From an uncultured Clostridia bacterium (GTDB taxonomy: Bacteria; Bacillota; Clostridia; Oscillospirales; Butyricicoccaceae): 16,674 bases of DNA. Both the position numbers and the translations under genes were made by a program. The stretch spans positions 1-16,674 of the forward strand of contig CAJUSB010000076.1 in NCBI GenBank assembly GCA_910589115.1, read 5' to 3'. This document shows, in pieces, positions 1-6,240 of the stretch. The notes beneath the pieces are model-generated. The model saw only the letters and a list, made by a program, of their open reading frames with translations. It did no database searches and was not told the origin of the DNA. The first letter of the stretch is position 1, and the number at the start of each line of letters is the position of its first letter.

Positions 1-116
1 TTCGAGAAAAAATTGAGTAAAAGCTTCATTTCGCCTGCGGGCGGGACGGGGGCTTAGGTGCACTGCCGCTCGCTGACTTTGCCGTGCCCGGCCTGCCAAA
101 AGCAGGGCAGGCCGGG
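1..116 (+). repeat. Composite dispersed repeat, copy I (partial)
   Basis: Bases 1-62 match 3954-4015 at 60 of 62 positions (differences at 27 and 56). The copy therefore starts outside the window. It includes the GGCGGGACGGGGG core shared with the other copies. About 25 bases later comes a palindrome at 87-116 (11-bp stem CCCGGCCTGCC, 8-nt loop). Its stem sequence differs from the palindromes of copies II to V, so its membership of that hairpin family is less sure than the core match. No gene is visible here. Confidence 0.8.
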
Positions 117-177
117 TGGTTTACGGATTACATCACGAACAGGCGTATCAAATAAAAATTTGATGATAAAATAAAAA

Positions 178-200
178 GGGGCTTGCTTTTGGCAAGCCCC
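178..200 (-). terminator. Intrinsic terminator of the toxin-like transcript
   Basis: A perfect 9-bp stem (GGGGCTTGC/GCAAGCCCC, loop 187-191) is followed on the minus strand by TTTTTATTTTATC (complement of 165-177). This is a textbook intrinsic terminator. It would end a minus-strand transcript that starts near 567 and crosses the 27-residue ORF. Its stem also contains the -35 hexamer of the plus-strand promoter at 183-211. Confidence 0.8.
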
Positions 201-211
201 CCGTGTATAAT
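183..211 (+). promoter_or_regulatory. Candidate promoter of a convergent antisense RNA
   Basis: TTGCTT (183-188) and a perfect TATAAT (206-211) are 17 bp apart, the same hexamers and spacing as the rnf promoter at 6273-6301. The predicted start is near 217-219. No ORF of note follows on this strand before the hairpin at 296-331, which fits a short RNA. Caution: TATAATAAAGTCA here may be conserved instead as the 3' half of a long-distance pairing in the minus-strand mRNA. Confidence 0.45.
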
Positions 212-217
212 AAAGTC

Positions 218-331
218 AAAGAACAGTTGCCGGGTTGCTTTCATCCGGCGGCTGTCCCCCTCGGTGATAATTGGTGGTCTCACCGGGGTAAGACCATCGC
301 CCCGGCTCCGCGAAGGCCAGGGGCGATTTTA
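218..331 (+). ncRNA. Candidate antisense RNA (type I antitoxin-like)
   Basis: This interval runs from the predicted start of the promoter at 183-211 to the hairpin-plus-TTTT at 296-331, about 114 nt. It is fully complementary to the 3' untranslated part of the minus-strand toxin-like mRNA. It does not reach the ORF, which ends at 364. Antisense RNAs overlapping only the toxin mRNA 3' end are known from the txpA/RatA system of Bacillus subtilis. Transcription is inferred from promoter and terminator shape alone. Confidence 0.4.
296..331 (+). terminator. Plus-strand intrinsic terminator
   Basis: The stem ATCGCCCC/GGGGCGAT (296-303 with 320-327) has an inner GGC/GCC pairing and runs into TTTTAATT. 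The T run lies only on the plus strand, so it should stop plus-strand transcription. It lies between the toxin-like ORF and that gene's own terminator. Confidence 0.6.
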
Positions 332-336
332 ATTGG

Positions 337-395
337 TTCTGGTAGATAACCACCCGCGGACAGCTATCTGCCGCGGTAATGGTTATCTACCAGAA
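337..395 (-). other. Long hairpin overlapping the 3' end of the toxin-like ORF
   Basis: A 16-bp perfect inverted repeat (337-352 with 380-395) continues after a small internal loop into CCGCGG/CCGCGG (354-359 with 371-376) and CAG/CTG. On the minus strand the 5' arm is the last codons of the ORF, and the stop codon (364-366) lies in the apical loop. The structure could protect the mRNA 3' side, stall ribosomes or pair with an antisense RNA. Confidence 0.75.
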
Positions 396-447
396 TGAGG
401 ATTTGAACAATCAGCCCCATCAAAGCAATTACTTCAAGGAACGTCAT
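364..447 (-). CDS. Small hydrophobic peptide, holin-like type I toxin candidate (27 aa)
   Basis: This short ORF has a very strong ribosome binding site: AGGAGGG then AGGTGAGG, the latter 5 nt from ATG. The peptide begins MTFLEVIALMGLIVQ, has one uninterrupted hydrophobic helix (about residues 3-20) and ends in a charged tail, DNHYRGR. Size, MTF-E-type start, single helix and basic end resemble the 'putative holin-like toxin' peptides of Firmicutes. That similarity is from memory, not from a search. It lies alone between its own promoter (574-602) and terminator (178-200). The long leader, the hairpin over the stop codon and the candidate antisense RNA at 218-331 are the usual parts of a type I toxin-antitoxin locus. 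It could instead be a small membrane regulator. That it is a real gene is fairly likely; toxicity is inference. Confidence 0.62.
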   Translation of the reverse strand: MTFLEVIALMGLIVQILILVDNHYRGR

Positions 448-474
448 ATTTACCTCACCTCCCTCCTGTTGGGA

Positions 475-508
475 ATGGCTCCCTGATGGGTCTTTGCGGG
501 GGAGCCAT
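475..508 (-). promoter_or_regulatory. Leader hairpin upstream of the toxin-like ORF
   Basis: A perfect 9-bp stem (475-483 with 500-508, ATGGCTCCC/GGGAGCCAT) lies in the predicted 5' leader, ending about 8 nt before the AGGAGGG of the ribosome binding site. Leaders of type I toxin mRNAs are commonly structured to hold back translation. No direct masking of the ribosome binding site was found. Confidence 0.45.
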
Positions 509-573
509 CCGAAGGGGGAAGAGCGCGCCAGGACAACACAAAGGGGCGTTCCTGACTTTATTATATCGTATTT

Positions 574-602
574 AGTATAGCAGGTATTTCGACAAATTAC
601 AA
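574..602 (-). promoter_or_regulatory. Promoter of the toxin-like gene
   Basis: On the minus strand TTGTAA (597-602) and TATACT (574-579) are separated by 17 bp, and the -10 is preceded by TGC (extended -10). The predicted start is near 567, giving a leader of about 120 nt. The TATAAT at 560-565 on the same strand lies just inside this transcript and has no good -35. It is probably part of an RNA pairing element. Confidence 0.6.
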
Positions 603-674
603 CATAGTTATTTGCGGTTCGGTTGTTTTGTCAATGGGAATCCTGCTTTTATTTTTTGCAAATGAGGTGCAGTT

Positions 675-1136
675 ATGGCTTTTCAAATTATTCACGGCGA
701 TATTACAACTGTGCAGGCGGATGCCATCGTCAATGCAGCTAATAATCGTCTGGCACCGGGCGGAGGTGTCTGCGGTGCTATTTTTTCAGCGGCAGGATAT
801 CAGCAGCTTGACCGTGCCTGCCGGGCGATTGGACACTGTCCAACTGGTCAGGCGGTGATTACAGAAGGGTTTCACTTGCCAGTGCGTTATGTGATCCATA
901 CGGTCGGCCCGGTTTGGCAGGGCGGCAAAAATCAGGAACCTCAACTGCTGGAAGACTGTTACCGCAACAGTTTGATGCTGGCAGTACAGCACGGCTGCAA
1001 ATCCATTGCGTTTCCGCTGATTTCCGCCGGTATTTTCGGCTATCCAAGGGAGGAAGCACTGCAAATTGCGTCTGATACCATTCAGGCGTTTTTACGGGAG
1101 CACGATATGGAGGTCATGCTGGTTCTGTTCGGCTGA
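675..1136 (+). CDS. Macrodomain protein (ADP-ribose / O-acetyl-ADP-ribose hydrolase type)
   Basis: The 153-residue protein is a single macrodomain of the MacroD/YmdB type. These bind ADP-ribose and commonly hydrolyse O-acetyl-ADP-ribose or remove ADP-ribose from acidic residues. Visible motifs are GDITTVQADAIVNAAN (8-23), the glycine loop APGGGVCGAIF (about 27-37), the T-G-A segment before VITEGF, VIHTVGP and the second phosphate loop SAGIFGYP. GAGGTG lies 5 nt before ATG. The product stops just after the last strand (MLVLFG), shorter than clostridial relatives that carry a C-terminal helix or extension. Reading through the TGA gives 27 further codons to 1218-1220, including YLMLYINSRYV, loosely like that extension. 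The gene may be truncated but the catalytic core is complete. No operon partner is adjacent. Confidence 0.88.
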   Translation: MAFQIIHGDITTVQADAIVNAANNRLAPGGGVCGAIFSAAGYQQLDRACRAIGHCPTGQAVITEGFHLPVRYVIHTVGPVWQGGKNQEPQLLEDCYRNSLMLAVQHGCKSIAFPLISAGIFGYPREEALQIASDTIQAFLREHDMEVMLVLFG

Positions 1137-1270
1137 TCTTTGGGAAGGATTCCTGATGCTTCTTATGCGGCGAATTATTTGATGTTGTACATAAACAGTA
1201 GGTATGTTTTTCGGAACTGAAGCAGGATTTGTCCGTAATAAGAGCTGATTTGGCTGGAGGTGTGTCTGAA

Positions 1271-1360
1271 ATGGCGCTTCCGGCCTTTTCTTTTGCCTGC
1301 GGGACGATGCTGGATAGGCGCATGATGCTTTTCCGCGCGTGGTATGGAGCGTTCGGGTGA
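1271..1360 (+). CDS. Possible small protein of 29 residues, unknown
   Basis: The ATG is 8 nt after GGAGGTG (1256-1262). The peptide begins MALPAFSFACGTML and ends WYGAFG, with no family resemblance I can name. The strong ribosome binding site is the only real support, and a purine-rich match could arise by chance. It may be a leader peptide or spurious. Confidence 0.22.
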   Translation: MALPAFSFACGTMLDRRMMLFRAWYGAFG

Positions 1361-1363
1361 CGG

Positions 1364-1409
1364 TTTGTTACATTTTGTTAATGCTTTTTTCTCCGTGAGG
1401 GTTTATAAT
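1364..1409 (+). promoter_or_regulatory. Candidate control region of the response regulator gene
   Basis: TTTGTTA occurs twice with 10-bp spacing (1364-1370, 1374-1380), followed by a consensus TATAAT at 1404-1409. The 17-bp -35 position (1381-1386, ATGCTT) is poor, which fits an activator-dependent promoter. OmpR-family regulators bind direct repeats about 10-11 bp apart, so self-regulation is possible. This is inference. Confidence 0.35.
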
Positions 1410-1467
1410 AAGGAATATACGTCCGCCCGGGCAAGCGGACGAATGACGGATATGGAGTGGTACAAAA

Positions 1468-2148
1468 ATGGCAAAAAAAATTTTGATTGTGGAAGATGAC
1501 GACAATATTCGCGAGCTTCTTCGTTTATACTTGGAACGTGAGGACTATGAAATTATTGAAGCGGAAAACGGCGCAGTCGGTATGACCCGTTTCAAAGCGG
1601 ATTCCCCAGATATGATTCTTTTGGATATGATGATGCCGGTAATGGATGGCTGGCAAGTCTGCCGGGAAATCCGGGAATCCGGCTCAACGACACCGATTAT
1701 CATGATTACTGCCAAAGGCGAGACAATGGACAAGGTCAGCGGCCTTGAATTGGGGGCGGATGATTATATTGTCAAGCCGCTGGAAATGCAGGAGGTTGTG
1801 GCACGGGTGCGTGCGCTGTTCCGCAGGCTTGCGCCGGAGGAGGTCGGGAAGATTTCGTTTGACAATCTGGTGATTGACAAGCAGGCTTATGACCTTGTAG
1901 TAGCAGGCAAGCGCGTGGATGCACCGCCGAAGGAAATCGAGCTGCTGTATTTTCTGGCGCAGAGCCCGAACCATGTTTTTACACGGGCGCAGCTGCTTGA
2001 TGATGTCTGGGGGTTTGATTATTTCGGGGATACGCGCACGGTGGATGTGCATGTCAAGCGGTTACGCGAAAAGCTGGAAGGAGCGTCCGATAAGTGGGAA
2101 TTGAAAACGGTTTGGGGCGTTGGCTACAAGTTTGAAACCAAGGATTGA
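1468..2148 (+). CDS. OmpR/PhoB-family response regulator
   Basis: This 226-residue DNA-binding regulator receives phosphate from a sensor kinase. The receiver domain (about 3-120) shows the acidic pocket E9-D10-D11, phospho-acceptor D53 in MILLDMMMP, switch residue T81 (MITAK) and K103 (IVKPLE). The winged-helix output domain (about 130-224) carries the typical RTVDVHVKRLREKL recognition-helix segment and ends with VGYKFE. Length and all key residues are normal for the family. The partner is very probably the kinase at 2439-3875, although the 290-bp gap between them is unusually long and contains an inserted repeat. The target genes are unknown. The HtrA protease gene downstream is one candidate. 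The similarity is not specific enough to call it WalR or PhoP. Confidence 0.95.
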   Translation: MAKKILIVEDDDNIRELLRLYLEREDYEIIEAENGAVGMTRFKADSPDMILLDMMMPVMDGWQVCREIRESGSTTPIIMITAKGETMDKVSGLELGADDYIVKPLEMQEVVARVRALFRRLAPEEVGKISFDNLVIDKQAYDLVVAGKRVDAPPKEIELLYFLAQSPNHVFTRAQLLDDVWGFDYFGDTRTVDVHVKRLREKLEGASDKWELKTVWGVGYKFETKD

Positions 2149-2229
2149 GCGAATACATACCTGCGGCCTGGTAGGAGTGTGTCCTGCTGTATGCAGGCGG
2201 CCCCTCCGGCAGCAGGGGAAGAAAAGGAT

Positions 2230-2391
2230 AAGGAACTGTTCGGAAATAGCTTGCGACAATAGCTTGCATCTTCTTCCGTCATACTTCGTTGCTTTTCCTT
2301 GACTGGCGTCAGCCTGCCTGCGGAAAAGCGCCTCGTCTGACGAAAGAATCTGCGGTGCGCTTGTCACAATTTATTTCTTCACAGTTCCTAA
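2230..2391. mobile_element. MITE-like hairpin element between regulator and kinase
   Basis: About 162 bp bounded by inverted AGGAACTGT (2231-2239) and ACAGTTCCT (2381-2389). The similarity continues inward: about 25 of the outer 33 bases of each end match in inverted orientation. A second inner inverted pair, around 2276-2298 and 2323-2345, lets the whole element fold into one long imperfect hairpin. TAAG flanks both ends (2229-2232, 2389-2392) as a possible 4-bp target duplication, though it partly overlaps the ends. It carries no convincing ORF, as expected of a non-autonomous miniature element. The surrounding operon still seems intact. Confidence 0.65.
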
Positions 2392-2397
2392 GTGCAG

Positions 2398-2418
2398 CGC
2401 CGTCAACGGCGTATTTTT
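2398..2418 (+). terminator. Weak terminator/attenuator-like hairpin before the kinase gene
   Basis: CGCCG-TCAA-CGGCG is followed by TATTTTTGA and lies 6 bases before the kinase ribosome binding site (GGGAGG, 2425-2430). The stem is only 5 bp. It may lower kinase expression relative to the regulator, or be insignificant. Confidence 0.3.
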
Positions 2419-2438
2419 GACAGCGGGAGGGTGGCAGC

Positions 2439-3875
2439 ATGGTAAGGCGCAGTTTTTTCTGGCGGAACTTTATTTCTTATTCGATGTTGATTTTGGTATC
2501 AGTTATGACAGCGACGCTTGCATTTTTCTATCAGGTGGACCGTTATATGCTGACCGAGACGCAGGGACAGCTGCGCCGCACGGCGATGTATCTTGCTGAC
2601 CAGACGGCTATGATTCTGGACGATGCGCCAGAGGAGACGGTTGCGCTATACCGGCGCGGACTGCTGCGCACAGTCAGTGAAAACGGGGTGACAATTATTG
2701 TGACCGACCCATACGGTACGGTACAGCTCTGGGCGGATACGGATGGAATCACGAGCGGCAGCGGCGACAGCCTGCGAGTGAATTCCCGGGCGTCGCAGCG
2801 GGTGCGGCTGATGGGTTATTATTCCGAGATGGGAACCTTGGGCGTATTGGACGGCGATAGTTATATTGTTGGTGCACAGTGCCGGAACGAGCAGGGGGAC
2901 ATTGCGGCGCTGGTGTTTGTGGCGGCATACAGTGCGGCAATCTCCAAGGTGATGCACACGTTGTCGAATACAGCGCTTTTTGTGATGTTGATTACGCTGA
3001 TTGCAGCACTGATTTTGTCATATTATATTTCGCGGCGCATGACGCGGCCGCTGAAAACCATGGCAAATGCGGCACGGGAATTTGCGGCGGGTAATTTTGC
3101 GGTGCGAGTATCGGAGGACAGCCGGTGTGAAGAAATAGATGAATTATCCATTGCTTTTAATAACATGGCGAACGACTTGGCGAAGCTGGAGGAGCTGACG
3201 CGCGGTTTTATCGGCAATGTGTCGCATGAGTTCAAAACGCCTATGACAACGATCGGTGGATTTGTAGACGGCATGATTGATGGAACGATTCCGCTTGAGC
3301 AGCGGGACAAATACCTGCGGACGATTTCGGAGGAGGTCAAGCGGCTTTCACGGATGGTTACGCGGATGCTGGACGCGGCAAAGATACAGTCGGGCGAATT
3401 GATTTTGAGTCCTGCGCCTTTTGATTTTTCGGAAATGGCGAGTCAAATATTGTTTTCGTTTGAGCAAAAAATTGAGCAAAAGGGAATCGAGGTTGACGCG
3501 GAGCTGGACGACCGGCTCTGGGTGCTTGGCGACAGGGATCATGTATTCCGCGCGGTATACAACTTGGTTGACAATGCGGTCAAATTTACTGCACAGGGGG
3601 GACGGCTGATTCTGCGGGCGCAGGCGCATGGGACGATGTGTGATTTTTCGATTACGAACACGGGAACGGGCATTGCGCCGGAGGACATTCCGCACATTTT
3701 TGATCGATTTTACAAGGCTGACCGGTCGCGTTCGCTGGACAAAACCGGCGCTGGCCTGGGCCTGTATATTGTAAAGAACATCATCAATCTGCATGGCGGC
3801 GATATATCGGTACGTTCTGACGGCGGCGAAACCGAATTCTCTTTTACGCTCCCGATTTCATCCGCACAGCGCTGA
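2439..3875 (+). CDS. Membrane sensor histidine kinase
   Basis: This 478-residue sensor kinase autophosphorylates on histidine and passes phosphate to the regulator at 1468-2148. In order: first membrane helix (about 12-31); extracytoplasmic sensor domain (about 32-173) of no family I recognise; second helix (about 176-197); HAMP linker (about 198-250, YISRRMTRPLKTM); HisKA domain with H263 in NVSHEFKTPM; and an HATPase_c domain with N box NLVDNA (375-380), G1 box around 407-412 (NTGTGI), F box FDRFYKAD and G2 box GAGLGL (437-442). All catalytic elements are present. GGGAGG lies 8 nt before ATG. There is no PAS domain, unlike WalK. The sensed signal is unknown. The neighbouring HtrA gene hints at envelope stress. 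Confidence 0.95.
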   Translation: MVRRSFFWRNFISYSMLILVSVMTATLAFFYQVDRYMLTETQGQLRRTAMYLADQTAMILDDAPEETVALYRRGLLRTVSENGVTIIVTDPYGTVQLWADTDGITSGSGDSLRVNSRASQRVRLMGYYSEMGTLGVLDGDSYIVGAQCRNEQGDIAALVFVAAYSAAISKVMHTLSNTALFVMLITLIAALILSYYISRRMTRPLKTMANAAREFAAGNFAVRVSEDSRCEEIDELSIAFNNMANDLAKLEELTRGFIGNVSHEFKTPMTTIGGFVDGMIDGTIPLEQRDKYLRTISEEVKRLSRMVTRMLDAAKIQSGELILSPAPFDFSEMASQILFSFEQKIEQKGIEVDAELDDRLWVLGDRDHVFRAVYNLVDNAVKFTAQGGRLILRAQAHGTMCDFSITNTGTGIAPEDIPHIFDRFYKADRSRSLDKTGAGLGLYIVKNIINLHGGDISVRSDGGETEFSFTLPISSAQR

Positions 3876-4217
3876 ATTTGCTCGCGCCTGCGCGGCGGGC
3901 GGTCCTGTGCGGACGGCGCCAAAGGGCGCTGCCCTCTGGACTCCTGCAATTTTTTCGAGAAAAAATTGAGTAAAAGCTTTATTTCGCCTGCGGGCGGGAC
4001 GGGGGCTTGGGTGCATTGATTTACTTTAATTCGGCAGGGGTCAGCCCGCCATAAGGACAGCGGGCTGACCGGCAAACTACGCATGTTTGATTTCGGGAGG
4101 GGATTTTAGCAACATTTTCTTTAAAATTTTTCGCAGAAACTACACACAGCTATCAAGAAAGGTTCACAGTTGTATTTTATCATAGAATCACAACGACAAA
4201 GAAAGGACGAAACCATC
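3876..4217. other. Intergenic region with repeat block before the protease gene
   Basis: The first two-thirds (3884-4070) is composite repeat copy II. The remainder (4071-4217) is AT-rich leader sequence. No convincing -35/-10 pair was found in it for the protease gene. A TTG at 4170 would extend the protease frame by 16 codons, but it lacks a well-placed ribosome binding site. Confidence 0.6.
3884..4070 (+). repeat. Composite dispersed repeat, copy II
   Basis: It begins 8 bases after the kinase stop with the 62-bp module A (3884-3945, also at 11591 and 11653). It continues with a T/A-rich palindrome (3947-3968, CAATTTTTTC/GAAAAAATTG) and the GGCGGGACGGGGG core near 3992. It ends in an 11-bp palindrome, GGTCAGCCCGC/GCGGGCTGACC (4039-4049 with 4060-4070), with loop CATAAGGACA. 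Bases 3954-4015 are nearly identical to 1-62. Some of the hairpins may also end the kinase transcript. Confidence 0.85.
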
Positions 4218-5831
4218 ATGGATGAGAAAAATCTTTACCATAATGACAATACAGAGAATGCCTTTGAACAGGCTGCACGCCAGCAGGCGGCACTTCAGGA
4301 GGAACAGGCGCAGCTTCGTGAGGCACAGCCGCTTATGAAGGAAGAAATTATTTCGCCGCAGCCGGTACAGGAACCGGTGATGGAAGCGGAAACACAACCC
4401 TCTGTTGTCCAGCCGGAAACGCGTACTCCTTATCAAATACCGGTACGTGACAGCCGAGAGGTTCCGCAAGACCAGGCGCAGCCGGATAGCAGCATTCCGC
4501 CGCAGGGCGAGCGGGTGCAGCCGCCATATCATGCGCCGCAGTCACCGTACTATGTGCCGCATCCTCCTAAAAAGAAAGGGAAAACCGGAAAACGGATCGT
4601 AATTACTGTTGGCGGGATTGCGGCAGCAGCGGCGCTGTTCTTTGGCGGGGCGGCGATTGGTTCTGCTATGGGGGATTTCGATAGCCGGTCTGGCAGCGGC
4701 TCCAGCGGAAGCAGCCACTCTCAAATACAGACTGTACCTTCTGCGATTACGATTGCACAGACACCTAAGGGAATGGAAAGCATCCCCGGCGATGTAATCT
4801 ATGAACGGGTTAATCCATCTGTGGTTTCTATTACAGCAACCAGTTTGACCTCAAACGGAGGTTCACTCGGTTCGGGTATCGTGATGAGTGAGGATGGCTA
4901 TATTGTCACGAACCATCATGTTACAGAGGGTATGGATAAGTTTGTTGTCATGCTTTCGGATGGTTCCGAGTTGAATGCCAGCCTGGTTGCGGGCGATGCA
5001 GATACCGATGTTGCAGTATTAAAAGCGGAGACCAATGGACGTAAGCTCACGGTGCCGGAGTTTGGCGATTCAGATTCATTGAAGCCCGGCGAAGCTGCAT
5101 ATGCAATCGGTACGCCAACCGCTTATCGTTTGACCAATACCATTACGACCGGCAGTATTTCGGCAATTAACCGTAATATAACGATCAATGATAAAGTTAT
5201 GACATTGATACAGACGGATGCGGCAATCAATTCGGGCAACTCTGGCGGTGCGCTGGTGAATAAATACGGCCAGGTTGTAGGCATAACAAATGCAAAACTC
5301 TCCTCTAACGTATTTTCGTCAAGTGCAAGCTATGAAGGACTTGGGTTTGCTATCCCGATCAACACCGCAAAGGAAATTGTCGATGAATTGATGGCAAACG
5401 GCTATGTCGCAGGACGGCCCAGTATTGGTATTTCAGGTTCTGAAATCAGCGAGGAGACCGCGAAATATAACGATGTTCCGCAGGGTGTGCTTATCCAGTC
5501 GATAGACTCCCGTGCAAAGGCATACGGTAAAGGTCTGGAAATACGGGATATTATCACCGGCATTAACGGCAAGACGATCACCACTATGAACGAAATCAAT
5601 GAGGTTAAGAACCGTTTCAAAGCAGGAGAAACTGTTACGCTGACCATCTACCGTATGTCCACCGGAAAATCACTCGATATCGAGGTGGAATTGACTGATG
5701 CACACGATTTGGAGGGTGCAGATCCAGCAAAGGTAAAAATCGACCAGGCGGATAACAGTGGATCTTCTTCCAGCAAGGGCGGCGGCAACGGATATTATTC
5801 CTTCCCGTTCGGCAATTTCTTTGGCTGGTAA
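4218..5831 (+). CDS. HtrA/DegP-family trypsin-like serine protease with PDZ domain
   Basis: This 537-residue membrane-anchored protease probably degrades misfolded or damaged envelope proteins outside the membrane. I chose ATG 4218 over an upstream TTG at 4170 because GAAAGGA (4201-4207) precedes it. In order: a Q/P-rich, probably disordered cytoplasmic tail (1-119); a basic patch KKKGKTGKR; one membrane helix (about 127-151); a Ser/Gly linker; the protease domain (about 190-395) with H234 in TNHHV, D264 in DTDVAVLK and S342 in GNSGGAL; a PDZ domain (about 400-495); and a Ser/Gly tail ending in aromatic residues (YYSFPFGNFFGW). The full catalytic triad is present. The gene follows the two-component pair on the same strand, suggesting a shared envelope-stress role. 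A strong hairpin follows at 5875. Confidence 0.95.
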   Translation: MDEKNLYHNDNTENAFEQAARQQAALQEEQAQLREAQPLMKEEIISPQPVQEPVMEAETQPSVVQPETRTPYQIPVRDSREVPQDQAQPDSSIPPQGERVQPPYHAPQSPYYVPHPPKKKGKTGKRIVITVGGIAAAAALFFGGAAIGSAMGDFDSRSGSGSSGSSHSQIQTVPSAITIAQTPKGMESIPGDVIYERVNPSVVSITATSLTSNGGSLGSGIVMSEDGYIVTNHHVTEGMDKFVVMLSDGSELNASLVAGDADTDVAVLKAETNGRKLTVPEFGDSDSLKPGEAAYAIGTPTAYRLTNTITTGSISAINRNITINDKVMTLIQTDAAINSGNSGGALVNKYGQVVGITNAKLSSNVFSSSASYEGLGFAIPINTAKEIVDELMANGYVAGRPSIGISGSEISEETAKYNDVPQGVLIQSIDSRAKAYGKGLEIRDIITGINGKTITTMNEINEVKNRFKAGETVTLTIYRMSTGKSLDIEVELTDAHDLEGADPAKVKIDQADNSGSSSSKGGGNGYYSFPFGNFFGW

Positions 5832-5874
5832 GTCGCAGAAAGTAAAAAATAAATAATCCAGACAATCCTACTTT

Positions 5875-5909
5875 ACAAACCGGATGCGGCAGGGCCGCAT
5901 CCGGTTTGT
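5875..5909 (+). terminator. Strong hairpin, probable terminator of the protease gene
   Basis: A perfect 16-bp stem (5875-5890 with 5894-5909) closes a 3-nt loop. It starts ACAAACCGGATGCGGC and ends GTTTGT on the other arm. It lies 44 bases after the protease stop. The T run is short (GTTTGTT), but the stem is very stable. It could act in both directions. Confidence 0.6.
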
Positions 5910-5989
5910 TCCATGCACAAAGAATCAGCGCCGGGGTAACCGGTTCGGGCCGCGGTCGTTTTTGCGGCCCGAACCCAATGCCCTATCCC

Positions 5990-6240
5990 GGCCAGCCCGC
6001 AGGCCTTTTGGCGGGCTGGCCCACGCTGCACAAACATTTACGCTGCACCAAATCCCCCGTCCCGCCCGCAGGCGAGGCAGAGATGCGCAGCATCTCGGGG
6101 CCTGGGGCGTAAGCCCCAGCGGGAGTCCAGAGGGCAGCGCCCTTTGGTGCTGTCCGCATAGGACGCCTCCCCGGCGAGGGGCGCCCGCCGCGCAGGCGCG
6201 GGAGTCCAGAGGGCAGCGCCCTCTGGCGGGGGGAAAATTT
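5990..6240 (-). repeat. Composite dispersed repeat, copy IV (inverted)
   Basis: Read on the minus strand, this has the same order as copies II and III: GC-rich modules, then the GGCGGGACGGGGG core (complement near 6053-6068), then the palindrome GGCCAGCCCGC/GCGGGCTGGCC (5990-6000 with 6011-6021). The small hairpins GAGATGC/GCATCTC, CTGGGGC/GCCCCAG and an AGAGGGC-type stem are all present with changed loops. Module A appears in two partly diverged pieces around 6122-6165 and 6190-6232. Confidence 0.85.

Larger units (their letters stand above)
1137..1467. other. Intergenic region before the response regulator
   Basis: No recognisable gene of normal size. It holds the possible readthrough tail of the macrodomain gene (to 1220), a 29-codon ORF with a good ribosome binding site (1271-1360), a TTTGTTA direct repeat (1364-1380) and a TATAAT at 1404-1409. 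No clear terminator for the macrodomain gene was found. Confidence 0.6.

Noticed and set aside
560..565. Minus-strand TATAAT as the toxin -10 box
   Set aside because: It has no usable -35 at 16-18 bp, whereas TTGTAA-N17-TATACT just upstream is complete with an extended -10. The TATAAT is better explained as part of the 5'-3' pairing element.
206..565. The inverted TATAATAAAGTCA pair as terminal repeats of a MITE
   Set aside because: There is no matching target-site duplication, and the pair coincides with the ends of a predicted transcript. This is less likely than mRNA end pairing, though not excluded.
2062..2367. 101-codon minus-strand frame across the regulator-kinase gap
   Set aside because: It overlaps the end of the regulator gene and most of the hairpin element, with no start signal or family resemblance.
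4170..4217. TTG start extending the protease by 16 residues
   Set aside because: It has no well-spaced ribosome binding site, whereas ATG 4218 has GAAAGGA upstream and starts the acidic/Gln-rich tail normally.
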